Assembly: GCF_035046485.1 (NCBI RefSeq)
Contig: NC_085137.1
Location: forward strand, 315,219,164 to 315,283,163
Direction: 5' to 3'
Origin: Aedes albopictus
Lineage: Eukaryota > Arthropoda > Insecta > Diptera > Culicidae
Length of the DNA: 64,000 nucleotides
Part shown: piece by piece, positions 20,469 to 31,230 of the stretch
How the letters are laid out: every line of letters begins with the position of its first letter
Position numbering within the stretch: position 1 is the stretch's first letter
Made by a program: the position numbers and the translations under genes
The notes under the pieces: model-generated
Told to the model about the DNA's origin: nothing
What the model saw: the letters and a program-made list of their open reading frames with translations, nothing else
Databases searched by the model: none

Positions 20469-21558
20469 GTAGAACTAGTCACGAGCTGGCATGTGTCAGA
20501 TGAAGAATCTTTATCTAACCATCGCTACATTTTTTTTATGAACATGTGAATGTTACTTCACAAACCTTGCGTTTCAGGAATCCCTGGTCAACCAACTGGG
20601 ATCTCTTTACTCTATTGACTCTCCAAGTGAGTTATATGATGCCGTTGATACAACAACGACTTTCATCATGGAAGCTTGTGAAGACTACAAGAGTTCTGTG
20701 AAGACTACAAGAGCGGCGCTTGGTGGAACTCTTATCTGGCGAAGTTCAGGAAACAATGTAGAAAGAGTTGGAACAGATGACGGTCGGCTGGTTCGAAGGC
20801 TTTCAGGTCGGCTCGCAAGGCCTACAAGATCTCGAACGTTTTCCAATTGGATTTAAGACATGCTCAGTTTGTAAGTGTTTGTGGATGCCCCTAAGGGGGA
20901 GTCTTGTCACCGCTTTTGTGGAATCTCGTAGCAGATACGCTATTGAGGCAACTCAATAATAGCGGCTTTCCTACTCATGGTTTTGACGGCGACTATCTAA
21001 CATTGTTAGCTGGTATGAGCATCAGCACCCTCCTCGACCTGATGCAAAGCGCGCTTCAGGTAGTTGAGGGCTGCTGTCGCCAATATGGCCTTTCGATAAA
21101 TCCGAGTTATACATCTATTGTTGTTTCCACGAAAAAGCGAAACCGTAATGGTCGAACTTGCGTCTCTTTGATTCTGAAATGTGACTGAACAGGTAAAGTA
21201 CGTTGGAGTACGTTGATTCCAAGCTTTCTTGGATGCCTCACATCGAGAATCAAGAAAGCTTGTATGGCCTTCGGGCAATGCCGGCGTACCTTGGCTTGGG
21301 TACAACTTGGGGTCTAAAACCCAAGTATATCACATGGATTTACACAACTGTTGTTCGAATAATATTGTCCTATGGATGTCTCGGACGCCATCAGTGTAAC
21401 GATGGCTCCCTTCTCAAAATCGAGCAGGTGCTGGTGTTTATTCTCGTGAGCTAAGGCTGTATCAGTTTTACTCACTTGGTAGACGCTGCACCGTTTTTTA
21501 GGCCAACATGTGCGGAGTGCAATCAGCACTTCAGCAGCACGTAATTGGCAAAGTAATA
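20469..21558 (+). pseudogene. LOA-type LINE, reverse transcriptase region
   Basis: Frames in order: a linker (SYMMPLIQ / DTTTTFIMEACEDYKSS), then a jump over most of the N-terminal RT (apparent deletion near 20850), then HAQFVSVCGCP, GGVLSPLLWNLVADTLLRQL and SGFPTHGFDGDYLTLLAGMS. The catalytic FADD is changed to FDGD, so the site is broken. QYGLSINPSYTSIVV, a shifted VKYVGV-like piece and GLKPKYITWIYTTVVRIILSYG follow, typical of the LOA thumb region. Multiple frameshifts; not functional. Confidence 0.8.
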
Positions 21559-21560
21559 TA

Positions 21561-22435
21561 CACTGTGGTGCATAATTGATTGGACAAACGCCGATTTTCA
21601 TACAAAATTACCAACTTTGAGATACTGTAACTAACTATGATTTGCTTCGATGGATTAAGCTCAACTTTTGACATATAGCTAATTATATTTATATGATTTT
21701 GCGTAAACGAAGTACAAAACGTTTCCGTTTACAGATCTGGGTGTGACAAGGCGTTCAAAATGTGCAAAAGTGATCGGACAACGGTACCCCTTTGATTTAT
21801 ACGCGTGTCGCTGTCCGATCACCTGTGAATGAAAACATTTTGTACTTCGTATACGAAAAAAATCAACATATTTGTAGTTTCGTGTCAAAAATTGAACTCA
21901 ATCCTTCAAAGCAAAACATCAAGGGGACGGCAACCTATTTTTTCACTATGGAGTTTGACAGGTTGAATTGTGCCTCCTTACGCGGAGCATAAATTTATGC
22001 TCCAGCCAAAATATTCACCAACACAGTCGTGAAATGTGAATGTTTACCTTTTCACGAGGGATATCGGTGCAAAACGCTTACATCACATGAGACCTCATAA
22101 AAATGCTGATCATGAAAAAGCGGCATTAATTGATAATTTTCAATTTCAGAGTGTCGGTGTTTAGGTAAAGTTCCTACAGCGAGTGGGAATTGCTTGTGAA
22201 AAGACACACAACACCTCTTTCGCAAACTTTGTTCGCCGAAGTGCGTTTTTCCTTATGTTCTCCCGATACTGTATTGAGTGAATGTTGGTATTAGTGAGCA
22301 CTGGTTGCACATGATAAGCGGCAACAAAATCAGATCACCGTAGCACCCCCGTGCAAAACATAGTTTTACAGCATCTCAAACTTGGCAATTTTGTATGAAA
22401 ATCGGCGTTTGTTCGATCAATTATGCACCACCGTG
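21561..22435. mobile_element. TA-flanked TIR element (Tc1/mariner-type MITE), 875 bp
   Basis: The left end CACTGTGGTGCATAATTGAT is inverted at the right end ATCAATTATGCACCACCGTG, with similarity extending about 67 bp inward (CAAACGCCGATTTTCATACA, AACTTTGAGATACTGTAA). TA lies at 21559-21560 and 22436-22437. Excision would rejoin the LOA RNase H region. The interior has a secondary inverted pair (about 21695-21780 against 21800-21880, GTGATCGGACA / TGTCCGATCAC) and no transposase. Confidence 0.85.
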
Positions 22436-22437
22436 TA

Positions 22438-23060
22438 CTTCTGTTCAGATAACCAGGCAGCTTTAAAGCACTTTCTTCGGCTAACTCTAGGTCGAAGATA
22501 GTTATCGCTTGTCGAACTGTAATCGAGGAGCTGATTTTAGCAAATGCTGTTTACCTTGTATGGGTACCTGGCCATTCTTCCATCGCTGGAAAGGAATTGA
22601 CTGATGAGTTAGCTCGCACTGGAGCATCACATGATTTCATTGGCCCTGATCCAGCTATTCAGATATCGAAGTATTGGGTAAAGCTTCAGATTCACACCTG
22701 GGCTGCCACTCAACATAAACAATACTGGAATAGTTTGGAGTTACGTCGTCAAACCAAATTGTATCGTACTGAACCATCTCCAAGGGTGGCGAAGTATCCT
22801 ACAAATCTGTCAACGCAGAATTACAGAATGCAGGTCAAAGTATTGACTGACCGCCGACTTAGTTGTTTGAACCCACGCTTATGCGTTAGTACCCTCTTCC
22901 AGGGTATTTTTCCTGTTTCCCTACCTGTCCCTATTCCCATCCTAATATTTTTTTTCCTTTTCCTTCATGTAGATGATGAAATAGGCTTTTATTTTGGCAA
23001 TGGCACAAATGTCCTAAATGGAGGATAACGTGCCTCTAAAGCCGGCCTTCTGATACCTGA
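22438..23060 (+). pseudogene. LOA-type LINE, RNase H region and 3' tail
   Basis: In shifted frames, FCSDNQAALKHFLRLTLG (the SDNQAAL RNase H motif) leads to VWVPGHSSIAGKELTDELAR and GASHDFIGPDPAIQISKYWV, then VKLQIHTWAATQHKQYWNSL. The open frame then runs into a pyrimidine-rich 3' UTR. It ends near 23060 with ATTTTGGCAATGGCACAAAT..GATACCTGA, the tail also found as short insertions at 3400-3461 and 29385-29438. Confidence 0.8.
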
Positions 23061-23065
23061 GATCA

Positions 23066-23250
23066 TTTTGGCAGGGGAACGTGTTTTTGGACGCTCGCTG
23101 CTATAACTCAGTCAATTTTGAACCAATTGAATTGATTTATAGACCACGGTGAGACACGTATGGTATCTAGTCATGTTTATAAATTTAATTCAATTGGTTA
23201 CAACTTGACTGCGTTATAGCCCCCTGCCTAAATGGTCCTAGACCCCCCTG
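23066..23250. repeat. Hairpin MITE-like inverted repeat
   Basis: ATCATTTTGGCAGGGG near 23068 is inverted in CCCCCTGCCTAAATGGTCC near 23220-23238. The inner pair is TATAACTCAGTCAATTTTGA against TACAACTTGACTGCGTTATA. About 170 bp overall, non-coding. Confidence 0.65.
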
Positions 23251-24499
23251 ATAAAAAATATCATAAAAATACGATAAATTTTATTGTTACAACACCATTT
23301 TTTCGAAAAATATTTAATGGTGAATTGTATTGTAATTTACACGGCACACTCACCATCACCCCTATTGTTCTATACCATTCGGCGAATGGTAAATGGCACT
23401 TTAACAATAAAAAATGGTGGTCGTTATGTATCTTAACCATCAAATTTTGAGAATATTTTCATACACTTTTTACAATAAAAATACAATAATATTTGTTGTT
23501 ATTTGTAAGCAGTTTTAGCTTTTGAAAATCTATAGAATTTATATTTCCTGATAACATTTATATCCAGCATTTACGAGCACAAACGGCCGCCAGAATGATA
23601 TGCACATTTTATGATAAGAATTAAACACTCTGATGTCTGTCTGGTATGTATTGCTTGGCAGCTATTGATAAGATCTATCGTCAATCTTTTCAAATAACTG
23701 CCAAATATCACAAGTCAGACCTCAGGTCGAGATCCATACCATAAATCGTTCACGATTCATGTGACCATTAGTATCTGTAAATTCTGGAGAAAAATGTTAC
23801 CGAGAAATATGAATTCTTTGGTTTTTCAAAGGCGAAATCTGTTTACATAACAACAAATATTATTGCATGTTTATTTTAACATCGGTTCAATTGACCCCAT
23901 TAAACTAATTGTATTTGTATTGTTATCAATGGTAGTTTACTATTTACTAGATTCCTTTAATTTATTGGAAAACATTAGAAAAATCATTGTTCATCTATTT
24001 CTTGTCGTAACGTCCTCACTTGGCTGAAACCTGCTTTTCAGCTAGTTTTCCATAAGTACTCCCTCAGTTATTCACTGAGAGCTTCTGCCAACACGGCTTG
24101 ACGTCTGTCAGTCGTTAAAGTTTTAGCGAATAACATAACATCTACTGTACTCAAATTTAAAACGAAAACTAAAAAAAATATGTCAAGTGATTTTGTATTT
24201 GATTATACAAACATGATCTAAGCAACAATAATACCTATTTATTGTTATTTTTTTGTTACGAAATGTTTTTAAGTGTAATTGAGAAATAAACTCTTTTTTA
24301 ATAAAAAAGTTCATGAGAACTTTGCAGGCACTTTTGCAACTATATCAAAACAACTTAAATTAATTTTTACTGATGGTAACTTTAAACTATTATAGAACTA
24401 TTTAAAAACAATCGAATCAATTAGTCACTAATAAAGCTAATGTTCACTTATTGTACGAACTATATGGGCTTGATTTCTATTATAAAAAGTAACAAAAGA
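23251..24499. other. No gene seen
   Basis: Very AT-rich. Words such as ATTGTTACAACACCATTTTT resemble the vocabulary of the 1.58-kb TIR elements, but I could not define boundaries. Confidence 0.3.
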
Positions 24500-24665
24500 A
24501 AAGAATTGTCAGACAAAAGAGACACAAAGCTAGCAACGATGAAGGCGTGGCGATTACTCTTTATCCCTACTGGTAACAGATAATGAAATGATCTAGGAAA
24601 TAATTGTTGGTGGCAAAACAGAAGCCGAATTTGTTGCGTACTTTTCAACTCGTGAATAATAGGTT
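24500..24665. repeat. Dispersed repeat, inverted relative to 51790-51965
   Basis: The reverse complement (TATTCACGAGTTGAAAAGTA, CGCAACAAATTC, CAGTAGGGATAAAGA) matches 51790-51965 with moderate divergence. No ORF. Confidence 0.65.
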
Positions 24666-24814
24666 ATTATTCACCATAAATTGAAACGATTGGATGGTAG
24701 GTCTTCAACAGCGTTGCAGTATTTATCGACTCGAAGCTTAAAGCTTAAAAATATCTATACTCGTAGTGTACGATCTTTTATCCTATTCTGCTCAAGTTGG
24801 AACAAACCTATGTC

Positions 24815-25079
24815 TTCTTCCTCTTCTTTGTGGCTCTACGTCCCCACTGGGACTTGGCCTGCCTCGCTTCAACTTAGTGTTCCTTAAGCACTTCCACAGT
24901 TATTAATTGAAGGGCTTTCTTTGCCTGCCATTACATGAATTTGTATATTGTGAGGCAAGGACAATGATACACTATGCCCAGGGAGTCGAGAAAATTTCCC
25001 CGACCAGAACAGGAATCGAACCCGCCGTCTCCGGATTGGCGATCCATAGTCTTATAACCACTAGGCTAACTGGAGACCT
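24815..25079 (-). mobile_element. tRNA-derived SINE (Feilai-like, tentative name)
   Basis: On the minus strand it starts GGTCTCCAGTTAGCCTAGTG (A box TTAGCCTAGTGG). The B box GGTTCGATTCC lies about 50 bp on. The body TTTTCTCGACTCCCTGGGCA..CTCACAATATACAAATTC..CCAGTGGGGACGTAGAGCCA follows, and it ends in GAAGAGGAAGAAG triplets. CTATGTC flanks both sides (24808-24814, 25080-25086). Architecture and tail match mosquito tRNA-derived SINEs; the name Feilai is from memory and unchecked. Confidence 0.85.
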
Positions 25080-25363
25080 CTATGTCGCATTAGGTGAATT
25101 GTCGCCACAAATTCTGATTGCGACATTACCATTATAATTGCGCGATGGTTAAAATGTGATTCAGTGCAACTGGTTTAAAATTGAGTATTTATAGCGAAAA
25201 ATCCGCCTAAAATAGGACTCCCAGCCCAAGTGGTGCCGTGCGTATGTTTTATTTGTACTAATAAATTAAACAAGTTAACTACTATCATCCAACCGCGGTA
25301 TGCATAAAACAGTTGTATTGTAATAATCGCTAACTAACTAAACGCGTTCCCGAAGCGGAAGTA

Positions 25364-25654
25364 ATGGCTAGGCGATTCATTCGCACTTCCAGCGCACAGA
25401 GCATTGAAACGCCAATCGACATGAGAAAGTTATCGACGACGATCGGTTTCGTGATTTTGCTTGGCAAACTCGTTCCATTTTCTTCTTCACTTATCCATCA
25501 TTCGGACGGATGTCCGAAAAGGGAAACTGCGCCCCAAACGGTACCGCCCAGTAGGTATCCATACCACTACTGCACTGAGACAAGGCACTTGTCTGTTAGT
25601 ACGTCTGTCCTGCTGTTTCAGATATTCAGTATGGTGATGAAGAAATGCCGATGA
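25364..25654 (+). CDS. Candidate small ORF, possibly secreted (unverified)
   Basis: 97 codons from an ATG at 25364. A second in-frame ATG gives MRKLSTTIGFVILLGKLVPF, a plausible signal-peptide-like hydrophobic stretch, followed by a Cys- and Pro-containing tail (CPKRETAPQTVPPSRYPYHY) and an end at KKCR. The surrounding 300 bp are GC-richer than the neighbourhood. No homologue is recognised, and no promoter or poly(A) signal stands out. It may be chance. Confidence 0.2.
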   Translation: MARRFIRTSSAQSIETPIDMRKLSTTIGFVILLGKLVPFSSSLIHHSDGCPKRETAPQTVPPSRYPYHYCTETRHLSVSTSVLLFQIFSMVMKKCR

Positions 25655-26559
25655 CCACTAAGTTAGAGCACTAAAAGTGCTCTAATTACGCTCATGATAT
25701 TCGTTTTTTCTTCGGCTCAATGCAATGCTCATTCAAAACAAAAACTTCGAAAATGTTTTCACTATATGATTTTTTTCGTATATACATTTATTGGTATATA
25801 TTTTATAAGTATTCCCATTAGATATTGTTAACTTTTTGATTGCAACATGTAATTGTATCATATCTCCAGTTATTTTTAACGTTTAACAAAATAAGTAAAA
25901 GCTGTAGCTAAATAAATTCTAATGAAATATACCACTTAGTCCCACCGAGCTTAACATCGGTCATGTATTGAGCACCTTGAGTTTTTTTTAATACTGAGAT
26001 CCTACTATGTCCGTCCACCCTGTACCGAGTTTCAAAGGAAACAGATTAGAGTTTCTTGGCCGATTGATTGTTTTAAATTGTGCCGTAAATCAGCTTGGTG
26101 ATTGAACTGATACTTGCTATTTTGTATGCATTTCAGTTTCCTATCCATCGCCACTCTCTAGATAAACAGGAACTCTTGGCGCATACATCGGTTGAATAAC
26201 TAGGAGTCGAATTACCATTGCGTTGCCGAGTTGCAGTTGCAGCATTCATTGAAATGAAATCAAACTATACTATGGGGCTGGTCCAGTGGTAAAACAGCGA
26301 GCCTTGTTATCAGTAAATACAGTCATCATTTGTTTCCACCGAAATCCAGTGACCTTAAGCAGTCTCACTGATAACGGAATTGTAATCTTAATCGTTAATT
26401 GCTTTTTAATGTAGGCATGTGAGCTGTTATTGAATATAGTACTCTCGGAAGGTATTTCAGAGACTGTTCTAGCTTACTGATCCATTTCAACCAAGTGTGT
26501 TGCGATAATCTCCAAATCTATAATGCAATAGCACCGCACCTTCGTCAGCTAATTATTGA
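25655..26559. other. No gene seen
   Basis: AT-rich. GGGGCTGGTCCAGTGGTAAA near 26275 looks like a tRNA A box, but no B box follows at normal spacing. Confidence 0.3.
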
Positions 26560-27140
26560 TCGTTATGAAAAAGATCTCTTCCCCATTATCAAATAACCGA
26601 ACTCGATACTGCCCAACGTAACATCGCGCAAGTGTACAAATCAGGCGTTGGTACCTGTGTACCGAGAAACAGAAGCAGCAAAACGCAAAGAGAAAAGTGA
26701 AATTTCATCCGACAAAACACGGAAATTGGCGGATTCGGGTAAAAGCATTGGGGCTTTAATGAGTTTAAATAATGCACCCACCATGCGCGGGGCGCGGCGG
26801 CCGAGATTTCGCAGACAAAGCTGTAAGTGTGGCGCGGTGGTGGGGCTGAAAAGAGAAACAAGGTCGTCGTGGTCGTTGTATTGTGCTGTATACCACTCAC
26901 TATAGATAGTGTTTTGTTTTCTCGGGTGCAGCCTGCAGGAGATCTCTGAGGGACGGTTTGGCTGGCGGCGGTTACGGCAGCAGCTGTACCCACATGTAAG
27001 ACCCACAAGCACATTTTGCCAATTGATTGCGTACCGTGTGATCGTGACGTGTTCATTACTTCAATTGCTTGATCACCTGATTCGCTTCGGTGGATCTTGT
27101 TTGTGTCTTTGCGCACGAGAATTATTAGTCGACTTTAAGA
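26560..27140. other. GC-rich unique island
   Basis: GC-rich, non-repetitive stretch (GGGGCGCGGCGGCCGAG near 26795; CTGCAGGAGATCTCTGAGGG near 26934) with overlapping ORFs on both strands. The longest begin at non-ATG codons, so none is credible as written. It could be a promoter, untranslated exon or enhancer. AAAGCTGTAAGTGTGG near 26820 could be a plus-strand splice donor. Confidence 0.3.
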
Positions 27141-27519
27141 TGTGTGTTTGTTTGTTATGTGTATGACTCATTAACATGAGATTACATGTACATAGGTGGA
27201 ATATTTAGTATTTGTGTGAGTCTATCATCGCTAATTTCTTCTGTTGGTTTGTCCCATACTTGGTTGTACCTTTCTTTCTTGTAATTCAACCGGAAACCTG
27301 TTGAGATTCTTTCTTTTTAGAATTCTGCAGGGCACGATGCTTGAACGACCACCATCTGCGAATATGGTACATCATTGCTATTATTATAAATTAACTAATT
27401 TAATAATTTTTAAAAACTTTTGACCATTGCCTTAACCTACTGTGAAGTCGAATTTTGTCCGTCTTATTTTATTTGTGATGTCCTGTGCTGGGATATTTGA
27501 TCAGTAGATTTCAGCCCTA

Positions 27520-28776
27520 CACTGAGAAAAAAAGTATAGTACTGTGAACCACGGCATTGTGCTTAATTTTACCATTCCCAAATATCGTAAACATAACCAA
27601 AATATTATTCACACCTACCACGAATCAATAAAATTTACTATGCTACATGGTAATTGTGACATGGTGAGGCTAACAGTATACACATTCAGCAGTACTATTT
27701 GATTTTTACCATTCACCGAGCAAACATAGTAATATTAACTCCAAACATGTTTGCCCAAACTTTCAACACTTTCGAGCTCACAACGCAGCATAGTTGTTGT
27801 AAATATTTAAATGCTGTATTAAGTTTCCAGTTTGCTGTGTGTCGTTTGCTCCTCAGTTCGCCATCTTGACAAATTTCTAAAAACTCCGGACTCGAAACCG
27901 GAATAATTTTTAGTTGAAGCCCCCGGAACAGCGGATAATTAATTTAGAATTTAGTCTTAAACGCGGCAAATGGATCCAGAAGGCCCTAAGATAGCTACTT
28001 GCGTGGACCGGGGAAGTGCCGATCAAAAAACAGCGGGCATTTATGCGGCGGAAATGTTAAATCGTCACTCGCGATCCGGACCCGGAGTAACTGTTCTGTT
28101 GACCATTTCTTCGGTATCCGTATTTAAACAGCAAGAGGTAAGTTGGAACAGTTGGACAGGAATTGGTCAGATTCCTTAAACTCATTCTGAACCGCCTGAA
28201 CTATCCTTTCAGGTAACCTTTGCCGCAACTAGACCATTTCGTGGACTGCAGCACCAAAGACGACGACAACCGCTTGCGAAATCCGGTAGCCCATGGAGAA
28301 ATTCCCCCTGCAGGACCAGCACTGGCCCTCCAATTTGCTCATTTTGCGTAGAGTTCCCTCCGACTTCAAACATCAAAGATTCAAAGATTGTGTTTATACA
28401 TTATAATTGTGCTTATTCATGTTATTTATTTGTTGAAAACCAATAAAGTAATTGAATTTACTCACAAGCAAATTTTTAAAATGTAAACTAAAGAAATGAC
28501 AGCACCATGAACCGAACCACATACATAGTAACTGAAACCATTTCACGATAGTTAAACTTACTATGCCTTTGCATGTTTTTTACCATGCGCATAGTAAAAT
28601 AAACTATGAAACCCCATTCAAAAATACCATGAAATGTAAACATTAAGCGGCATGGTAAATTCAACCCCTTCCATTGTAGATTCAAGCAGGAATCATGGTC
28701 TACCAAAATCAAGTAGTAAAAGTGTTTTATTTTAACCCTCGATACAGTCAGAATTACTATGTCCCTTTTTTCAGTG
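27520..28776. mobile_element. TA-flanked TIR element with internal gene-like unit
   Basis: The left end CACTGAGAAAAAAAGTATAG pairs with the inverted right end CTATGTCCCTTTTTTCAGTG. TA duplications lie at 27518-27519 and 28777-28778. Sub-terminal zones on both sides are full of short words (ACTATG, TACCATG, CATAGTA) in both orientations, as transposase-binding arrays often are. The middle (27850-28460) is GC-richer and resembles a small spliced gene. Confidence 0.7.
27970..28446 (+). CDS. Small two-exon gene-like unit inside the TIR element (hypothetical)
   Basis: The ATG at 27970 opens 56 codons (MDPEGPKIATCVDRGSADQK..; ..VSVFKQQE) to 28137, followed by GTAAGT (28138). A 75-nt intron ends in CTATCCTTTCAG (28212). 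The phase-0 continuation from 28213 (VTFAATRPFRGLQHQRRR..) stays open 77 codons to TAA at 28444, which overlaps AATAAA at 28443-28448. TCAGTT near 27856 could be an initiator. A different frame of exon 2 (HFVDCSTKDDDNRLRNPV.., ending ..ALQFAHFA) looks more protein-like, so the true frame is uncertain or decayed. No family is recognised. It may be a captured host-gene fragment. Confidence 0.35.
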
Positions 28777-28784
28777 TACGTAGT

Positions 28785-28905
28785 CTGTAACCGTGTTGCC
28801 GACCCATCTCCAATTCAATCCCAAATTTTTGTTACCGTCGTTCTGGATGACATTGGGCGATCCAATATACAAGGGAAAGACAAAATGATAGGGACAGCAG
28901 GGTGG
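28785..28905 (+). repeat. Dispersed repeat, partner at 33571-33705
   Basis: GTCTGTAACCGTGTTGC..CCAATTCAATCCCAAATTT..GTTCTGGATGACATTGGGC..CAATATACAAGGGAAAGACA is shared with 33571-33705 in the same orientation. No ORF. Confidence 0.7.
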
Positions 28906-29384
28906 CCATAGACTCGGGAAATGCGGGAAAAAGTCGGGAATTTTGTTTATGATCGGGAATTTTTAAAATGATGTGTGACGCTTCCAGAATTTAAACTCAA
29001 ACCTAGATTTAGCACTTGACTCACTTCAAATCCAGATATTTACACAGTTTCAGAAGCCTCACGCAGTAGTTTCAACATCCAAATGATGCAGATGAGCATT
29101 TTGGTTTCTGAAGTACGAGTTATTTCTTGTTTGATAGAGATTATCCGAGCGACAGGTTATCCATGTCCGGATGGTCGAGTCAACGGTTAGATCTTAAATT
29201 TTGACACAAACATTTTTAAAATCACAATTTTCTTAAAATGAAGTTTTGAACGACTAAACAAACCCTACTCTAAAAAACGTAAAAAAATCGCAAAAATATT
29301 TGGTAGTCAAATTTTGAATGATTTTATAAGAAACGCCATAGACTACTTCTCCAACATTTTCTTAAAAAAATAGTTTGTTACTTG

Positions 29385-29445
29385 GTACAAATTTCCTGAA
29401 TAGTGGAGAACGTGCCTCCGAAGCAGACCTACTGATACATAATTA
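29385..29445 (+). mobile_element. Short LINE-tail-like fragment
   Basis: GGTACAAATTTCCTGAAT..GGAGAACGTGCCTCCGAAGC..CCTACTGATAC matches the 3' end of the LOA-like element and the 62-bp insertion at 3400-3461. 5'-truncated. Confidence 0.6.
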
Positions 29446-31230
29446 ATCATAGCTTAATTATAAAGATAACCAGAAATCATCAAAATCATTAGCAAAAAAA
29501 CTATTATTTTTACTAGAAGAGTATGTATTCCGTTGGAAATTCTTTCAATGATTTTCCATAGAATCACTCACAAAGCTATTTGTTGAGAATTCCAATTCGA
29601 GTATACTTAATCGAGGAATCACCCAGTTTACGTAGTTTCGACTGTCTATTGCCAGAAAAATTGAGGAAATTTATTTTAGCTGGAACCCCCTGGAATTCTG
29701 GTGGTAATCAGAGAATTTTTGTCGGTGAGATTTTGTATGTCGACGAACTTTGAAAAGGATTTTCTGACTGAGTCCAAGGAGAAATTAGTGACATAATTTT
29801 ACAGATTTTAAAGCTTAAAGATTTCATCCAGCTTTTTTATGTAGTAGTTCCTTGTAGTAGGATTTTTTACCGAACTATCTGGCTGAGCTTTGGGACAAGT
29901 TTGCAATTAATGTTTTCATTGAAACTTTTTGAAATAATTCCTTAATTCGCTAGTAGGGGATTATTAATAGTAATTTCAGAATGAGTTCATACACAAGCTC
30001 CCTACAATCATCAAAGCCATCATACTAACAATCTCGTATAGTGGCATTAAAAAAAATCGGAATAATTACTAAAAGCATTAGTGCCGCTCTACGCATAATT
30101 GAGCGTAGAGCGGCAGATTAATAATTCAATCGTCTCGGAAGAATATCTGATGTATTTTTTTTATGGAATTATGAATTGATGAAGAAATATTGGGAGGAAC
30201 TCTTGAAGTGTTTTCTGTGTAACGTGTACTGGATAAATTTATAAAAAGGTACATTGAATTCTTGCAATTACTGACTTTAAAACGGAAGAAAAACTGCAAG
30301 TTGAAAATCAGAAGAAGGTATTTTCAAAATTTCTGAGAAAAATTCTTCTAAAGAATTGAGTCCTCTCAAAGAACAACATAGAACTTATCTGTTATATGAA
30401 TAGATTGTATCTGAGAATAGAACAGATAAAATATCTGAGATCTGCATTTTTTTTATCTAAATGTATCTTTAAAAGCCAGTTTCTTTAGAAATTTTTCAAG
30501 AGTTTTGACATAAATCGCCAGCGATTCCTTGTAAAAACCCTTAACCCTCAAAGCCCCAGGACAAACTTCTTTTTTTTAATCGTCTGATACTCAGGATCTG
30601 TAAAATATAAAAATAAGCGGTTTTCACTATGATCGATGGGAAGAGTTGTACTTCATGTAAGAGTAGTTGCCAAACCGGAAGTCCATGTTTGAACCTGTTT
30701 TTGCACCGGAAATAAGTGTTCCCTGGGGCAATGTTTTTGCGAGTCGTCTATGAATCTGGTATTTTATAATAATTCTGAAATCTTTAACAACTTGAAATGG
30801 TAGGCCAACGCAAGAACACAATGCTGAGGCTGCTTTCTGGCATGAGATGCATCTGAAACTTGGTCCCAGGAGTGTACTTTCGGTAGGACTCCCTAAGACC
30901 CAATTTCGCAAAACCCAATAATTTTGCACCTGAAAAGATGATTTTAGAAGTTTGGTGTCTATGAAGAATTTGTTTTGTATATTTGAGCCCTTCTTTTTAA
31001 AGTATCACTTATGTGATAAATCCACCTAAAATTCAAACACTGGTCGTACTTTTAGCCAACGAATTATTACTAGATCATTGCATACTTTTAGGCGTTTATC
31101 GGTTTCTGTCCCAATTTACAAAATTGATTCCAATTTGTAAAAGCACGCTTCGCTAAGAAATTGAAGGACAGATTTAGATTCCACCTTAGCCAAAAGGCAG
31201 CTGTAGAACATATCGCCAAACATAACACCA
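29446..31230. other. No gene seen; one perfect hairpin
   Basis: AT-rich intergenic DNA. 30082-30115 is a perfect hairpin: TGCCGCTCTACGC, 8-nt loop ATAATTGA, GCGTAGAGCGGCA. The 100-codon antisense ORF near 30627-30929 lacks recognisable features. Confidence 0.5.

Noticed and set aside
26275..26345. tRNA-like GGTCCAGTGGTAAAACAGCG
   Set aside because: No matching T-arm or acceptor stem; at best a SINE relic.
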